Assembly (NCBI GenBank): GCA_027083015.1
Contig: JALWQS010000022.1
Coordinates: forward strand, 1 to 8,293
Direction of reading: 5' to 3'
Source: Candidatus Woesearchaeota archaeon
Lineage (GTDB): Archaea > Nanobdellota > Nanobdellia > Woesearchaeales > UBA11576
Length of the DNA stretch: 8,293 nt
The notes beneath the pieces were generated by a model, which ran no database searches, had not been told where the DNA came from, and was given only the letters and a program-made list of their open reading frames with translations. The translations under genes were made by a program, and so were the position numbers. Every line of letters starts with the position of its first letter. The stretch's first letter is position 1. Positions 5,535 through 8,293 of the stretch are shown one piece after another.

Positions 5535-5616
5535 TTGGCCGGACTACACCACGAGAGCATTAAAATACGGCCGAAAAACATCCGGCACCAGTCCAGAAGA
5601 AAGGAAAAAATTATTG

Positions 5617-5624
5617 TTTTTAAA
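5617..5624 (-). promoter_or_regulatory. Possible TATA box for tRNA-Glu
   Basis: TTTTAAAA on the minus strand overlaps the stop codon of the upstream response-regulator gene and would start transcription near 5594, giving a 5' leader of about 36 nt to be removed by RNase P. It is the only fair TATA candidate in the 61-bp gap; read-through from the upstream gene is the alternative. Confidence 0.3.
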
Positions 5625-6573
5625 AGTTTCTGAGATGTTCATTAAAAACAGGCGAATAACCATACTCCCTAATGGCTAGATCATATGCTTCAAAAGCGCG
5701 ATCATTCAATAAACGGGGAGAATTACACACCCAGCCAAGAGCAAGACAAGCCAGAGCTATAGCCCGATCCTCAAGCCTTCCTCCAAGACGCTTGGTGCGG
5801 AGATTACCAAGACGCTTATCAACCTCTTTAGTAATCTTGCTCTCAAAGGACTGAAAATAACGCAAAACATTACTTACAATCCTACCTTCAGAAAGAAACT
5901 CTTCACAATCAACCCTATTACACTTAGCAAGATCAGGAGAATTATGAGACGAATACCTGGAAGCGTAAAGATCAAACAAAGACTCATCATTTTTCACAAG
6001 GTCATAACCTGCAATACGAGAAAAGATAAGGCCCGCATACATGATACGATGCTTATCAGCAGAATAGTCCCTGTTAAGATCATGAAACAAAGCCCTAAGA
6101 CCAGAACTAAAAACCGCTTCCTGATTATTATAACCAGTGCGGATAACACGCCTCAACCAAGAACCATCAAGTTCTGACTCGACAGCAGACAAAACCTTAG
6201 GACTCCAAAAATCAATCTTAGAGACAATGCGTCTGATAGTCTTCCAATGCTCATCATCCTGGCCGTTCCTTTCTACAAAAAAATCAATACCAGAACTTAA
6301 AGCAGACTCTTTGATATCAACCCGATCAGAAACCATGACAGTGACAAGATCATCACAGACCTCCTTAAGATACTGGCCTAAACCGATACCGTCAATACCT
6401 CCGATAGGATCAATATCATAATCCAAGAAGGCATAATCAAAACACGAATTTCGCTTAAGCTCATAAACAGCATAAGGATCATGGATATCAGTCACTTCAT
6501 GACCAACAAGATGTTTCCTATAAGAAGCGATTACAGAAGGATCATCATCAATAACAAGTATCTTAAGCACCAT
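5620..6573 (-). CDS. Response-regulator-like protein: receiver domain plus unrecognised helical C-terminal domain
   Basis: The protein has 317 residues from ATG 6573. An in-frame TTG at 6585 exists, but a TATA tract about 27 nt before the ATG supports a leaderless ATG start. Residues 1 to about 120 form a receiver (REC) fold: acidic pocket VIDDDPS (7-13), probable phospho-acceptor Asp51 in FLDYD, Ser82 in VMVSD, then GIDFFVERNG (95-104). In normal receivers a lysine follows the fifth strand; here the aligned position is Glu101/Arg102, so phosphorylation chemistry may be altered or lost. An insertion (DIDPIGGIDG) follows Asp51. Residues 125-317 are a mostly helical domain that I cannot assign; it has no DNA-binding helix-turn-helix, kinase or cyclase motif that I can see. 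No histidine kinase is in the window. It diverges from the DUF4145/HEPN-like gene across a 75-bp spacer, and its stop lies 61 bp from tRNA-Glu. T-ending codons dominate, unlike the plus-strand genes. Confidence 0.8.
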   Translation of the reverse strand: MVLKILVIDDDPSVIASYRKHLVGHEVTDIHDPYAVYELKRNSCFDYAFLDYDIDPIGGIDGIGLGQYLKEVCDDLVTVMVSDRVDIKESALSSGIDFFVERNGQDDEHWKTIRRIVSKIDFWSPKVLSAVESELDGSWLRRVIRTGYNNQEAVFSSGLRALFHDLNRDYSADKHRIMYAGLIFSRIAGYDLVKNDESLFDLYASRYSSHNSPDLAKCNRVDCEEFLSEGRIVSNVLRYFQSFESKITKEVDKRLGNLRTKRLGGRLEDRAIALACLALGWVCNSPRLLNDRAFEAYDLAIREYGYSPVFNEHLRNF

Positions 6574-6593
6574 GTAATAACTCAAGAGATAAA

Positions 6594-6607
6594 AGCTATA
6601 TATTATT
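6594..6607 (-). promoter_or_regulatory. Promoter of the response-regulator gene, leaderless
   Basis: AAATAATATATAGC on the minus strand lies about 27 nt before the ATG at 6573, the spacing expected when transcription begins at the start codon. No Shine-Dalgarno is seen before that ATG. Confidence 0.5.
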
Positions 6608-6616
6608 TACCCATAA

Positions 6617-6627
6617 TATTAATAAAC
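6617..6627 (+). promoter_or_regulatory. Promoter of the DUF4145/HEPN-like gene, leaderless
   Basis: TATTAATAAAC lies about 27 nt before the ATG at 6649, and no Shine-Dalgarno precedes that ATG. It shares the 75-bp spacer with the divergent promoter of the response-regulator gene, so the two could be regulated together. Confidence 0.45.
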
Positions 6628-6648
6628 AAGCAGATTTTTTTGAACAAC

Positions 6649-7620
6649 ATGTTAAAGAGGTTCAGACAGGTTCTAAATGAGTACAAAAGCCTTATGGTAA
6701 CAGCTCAAGGTCAGGGAGTAGATATAGCAGAAGCGATCAGTTCAGGAAAACACATCTACGACTATAAATACAACAAGGTAAAATACCTGGCAGACAATAT
6801 GAAAAAGAGCGTGAATGAACTGAGGACCATAATCACAAACCTCTATTCTCAAAGCTCAAATCCCAACATGGGAGAACAATACTCAAAGATAATGGTCAAT
6901 GTACGATTATTAGAAGAAAAATATTATGACCCTAAAAGATCCCTGCCCATAGTTGAGACAATAGAGAAACAACTGAAACCCATAGAGCAGGACGAGTTCA
7001 TAAGAAAAGAGATGGAAGAGATAGAAAAAGAGAAAACAGCAAATGCTCAGGACAATCATGAAAAAAATAATAAACACGACAGACAGAACATCTACCCTTC
7101 CCTAAAAGATGAAGGGGCAGGAGAGAAAGAACAAAAGATATCAGGGCAAGAACCAAAGGCAAAAGAAGAAAAAGAGGGAGAAAATAGAGAGGTGCCGGAA
7201 CTAAACCTTCCATTCCTGCCAGAAGAGATAAAGAATCACGTATTAGAAGACATACAAGAACTGGAAAAATGCTACAACGCATCATGCTTCAGATCATCAG
7301 TTATACTGTGCGGAAGGATACTGGAAACCGCATTGCACAGGAAATACTTTGAAGTGACAGGAAACGATGTACTGGAAACAAATCCGGGCATAGGATTGGG
7401 AAAACTCGTCGCTAAGCTCTCAGAAAGAAATGTAAAGATGGATCCAGGACTGATGAACCAGATACACCTGATAAACAACATAAGGATAAGCTCAGTACAC
7501 GTAAAAAAAGACCTCTTCAAACCAAACCAAAACCAGACACAAGCGATAATACTCTATACCCTGGATGCACTCCATAAACTATTCGGGAACGCGAACCACG
7601 CAAATGAACAAAACCGATAA
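6649..7620 (+). CDS. Three-part protein with C-terminal DUF4145/HEPN-like domain
   Basis: The protein has 323 residues from ATG 6649. The open frame continues left into the divergent gene, but a TATA tract 27 nt before 6649 and the start of good sequence at MLKRFRQVLNEYK favour this ATG. Residues 1 to about 118 are helical and charged. Residues 119 to about 185 form a Lys/Glu/Asn-rich, probably disordered linker. Residues 190-312 are a compact helical domain with RSSVILCGRILETALHRKYF (215-234) and INNIRISSVHVKKDLF (275-290), ending in an ILYTLDALHKLF helix. This is the layout of DUF4145-type HEPN-fold domains. R279 and H284 form an R-x4-H motif, the spacing of the HEPN RNase active site. Many DUF4145 proteins are uncharacterised or linked to defence, so RNase activity is only a possibility. 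I know no named family for the N-terminal part. Its neighbours are a receiver protein (divergent) and dus (36 bp downstream). Confidence 0.72.
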   Translation: MLKRFRQVLNEYKSLMVTAQGQGVDIAEAISSGKHIYDYKYNKVKYLADNMKKSVNELRTIITNLYSQSSNPNMGEQYSKIMVNVRLLEEKYYDPKRSLPIVETIEKQLKPIEQDEFIRKEMEEIEKEKTANAQDNHEKNNKHDRQNIYPSLKDEGAGEKEQKISGQEPKAKEEKEGENREVPELNLPFLPEEIKNHVLEDIQELEKCYNASCFRSSVILCGRILETALHRKYFEVTGNDVLETNPGIGLGKLVAKLSERNVKMDPGLMNQIHLINNIRISSVHVKKDLFKPNQNQTQAIILYTLDALHKLFGNANHANEQNR

Positions 7621-7621
7621 A

Positions 7622-7634
7622 AACTAATATAATT
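7622..7634 (+). promoter_or_regulatory. Promoter of dus, leaderless
   Basis: AACTAATATAATT is centred about 27 nt before the dus ATG at 7656, again without a Shine-Dalgarno, so dus probably has its own leaderless transcript. Confidence 0.45.
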
Positions 7635-7655
7635 CATTCTCACTTATCCGCTTAT

Positions 7656-8293
7656 ATGATAAAGATAGGAAAACTCAGACTAAAGAATCCCTATTTTCTG
7701 GCACCCATGCTAGGAGTCAACTGCGCAGCCTTCAGGCTACTAAGCAAACAGATGGGAGCAGGGCTGGTCTACACTCCGATGATACATTCAATAGGGTTGG
7801 TAAAAGGAGACGCAGACAAACAACTAGCAGACATATGGAAAGAAGAAAAACCAGTAGCAGTACAGATAGTAGGCAATGATCCGCAAAGAATGGCAGAATC
7901 CGTAAAGATAGTAGAACCTTATGCAGATCTGATAGACATAAACTTTGGCTGTCCCGACGGGGACATATGCGGACAAAAGATGGGAGCATACCTGATAAAA
8001 CACCCTGAAAAGATACCAAAGATAGTCAGTGCAGTAGCAGGAGCCACAAACCTGCCAGTAACGGCAAAGATCAGGACAGGATGGGACAAAGAAACGATAA
8101 ACAGCGTCAAGGTCGCAAAAATGATAGAGGATGCAGGCGCAGACGCAGTAGCAGTACATGGAAGAACAAAGAAACAGCAATACACGGGAAAAGCAGACTG
8201 GAAACAGATCGCTGCAGTAAAGGAAGCGGTCAATATTCCGGTCATAGGAAACGGAGACATATGGACAGCAAACAACGCAAAAACCATGATGGG
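7656..8293 (+). CDS. dus: tRNA-dihydrouridine synthase (Dus/COG0042), 3' partial
   Basis: The first 212 residues are present and the frame runs off the right edge; full-length proteins have about 310-330. Dus enzymes use FMN and NADPH to reduce uridines of tRNA, mostly in the D loop. Visible motifs in order are the FMN-binding LAPMLGVN (15-22), VQIVGND (69-75), DINFGCP (94-100) with the expected catalytic Cys99, GAYLIKHP (110-117), AKIRTGWD (137-144) with the FMN-contacting lysine K138, AVHGRTKKQQYTGKADW (166-182) with His168, and the phosphate-binding IGNGDI (197-202). All expected catalytic residues are intact. The start is ATG 7656, with a TATA tract at 7622-7634. The gene follows the DUF4145-like gene by 35 bp. 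Isoleucine is nearly always ATA here, as in the other plus-strand genes. The family is certain; which tRNA position it modifies cannot be told. Confidence 0.95.
   Translation, partial: MIKIGKLRLKNPYFLAPMLGVNCAAFRLLSKQMGAGLVYTPMIHSIGLVKGDADKQLADIWKEEKPVAVQIVGNDPQRMAESVKIVEPYADLIDINFGCPDGDICGQKMGAYLIKHPEKIPKIVSAVAGATNLPVTAKIRTGWDKETINSVKVAKMIEDAGADAVAVHGRTKKQQYTGKADWKQIAAVKEAVNIPVIGNGDIWTANNAKTMM

Larger units (their letters stand above)
5406..5558 (-). tRNA. tRNA-Glu (anticodon CTC) with two introns, in the D arm and the T loop
   Basis: Minus-strand exons are 5558-5535, 5487-5451 and 5419-5406. Joined, they give 75 nt with every standard part: acceptor stem GCTCTCG/CGAGAGC, TG at 8-9, D arm with GTGTAGTCCGGCC, anticodon stem TCGCC/GGCGA around loop CTCTCGA (anticodon CTC at 5475-5473, reading GAG), variable loop TGAC, T stem TCGGG/CCCGG with loop TTCAAAT, and discriminator A. 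The CCA is not encoded. The D-arm wording and the four-base variable loop (no position 47) are typical of tRNA-Glu. Intron 1 (47 nt) lies between positions 21 and 22, intron 2 (31 nt) between 59 and 60; the anticodon loop itself has none. Both boundaries form bulge-helix-bulge-like structures with 3-nt bulges. The gene ends in a T run. Identity and exon borders fit without any gap; splicing itself is inferred. Confidence 0.93.

Noticed and set aside
6481..6648. N-terminal extension of the DUF4145-like protein
   Set aside because: It would overlap the divergent receiver gene and its promoter, and the predicted residues are not like the rest of the protein; the ATG at 6649 fits a leaderless start.
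7732..8287. Three minus-strand open frames opposite dus
   Set aside because: They are antisense shadows, rich in Cys, Leu, Phe and Ser; the plus strand encodes an intact Dus enzyme with all its motifs.

Overview
The window is archaeal. It carries aIF2-gamma, ribosomal protein S6e, two archaeal-type T2SSF pilus membrane proteins, TATA boxes about 27 nt before start codons (leaderless genes), and a tRNA gene with introns at non-canonical positions and no encoded CCA. Gene order, small proteins and relaxed tRNA introns fit a DPANN-type archaeon (for example Woesearchaeota, Pacearchaeota or Micrarchaeota-like). The lineage is an inference from style, not from a phylogeny.

Left part, plus strand (3-2452): the 3' part of a large T2SSF (FlaJ/TadC-like) protein, a second smaller T2SSF protein, and a small O6-alkylguanine-DNA alkyltransferase. 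The two T2SSF proteins probably form the membrane platform of a type IV pilus-like machine whose ATPase would lie upstream of the window. Bases 2453-2545 hold two hairpins and a T-rich tract. They look like a plus-strand terminator, and the first hairpin resembles an IS200/IS605 right end.

Middle, minus strand (2546-5010): a translation operon read right to left, S6e then aIF2-gamma then a four-helix small membrane protein. It is driven by a clear TATA box at 5001-5008 and has a roughly 90-nt leader with competing inverted repeats near the S6e ribosome binding site.

RNA region (5011-5619, no protein gene): a GC-rich, strongly self-complementary segment at 5100-5258, probably an unidentified structured RNA, followed by a minus-strand tRNA-Glu(CTC) at 5406-5558. 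The tRNA is interrupted by two introns, 47 nt in the D arm and 31 nt in the T loop. Both are bounded by bulge-helix-bulge-like structures, and the spliced product is a normal 75-nt tRNA-Glu.

Right part: a minus-strand response-regulator-like protein (5620-6573) and a plus-strand protein with a C-terminal DUF4145/HEPN-like domain (6649-7620) diverge from a 75-bp spacer holding two apparently leaderless promoters. A tRNA-dihydrouridine synthase (7656 onward) runs off the right edge.

The most notable element is the doubly interrupted tRNA-Glu. The unidentified structured RNA next to it is the best candidate for something undescribed.
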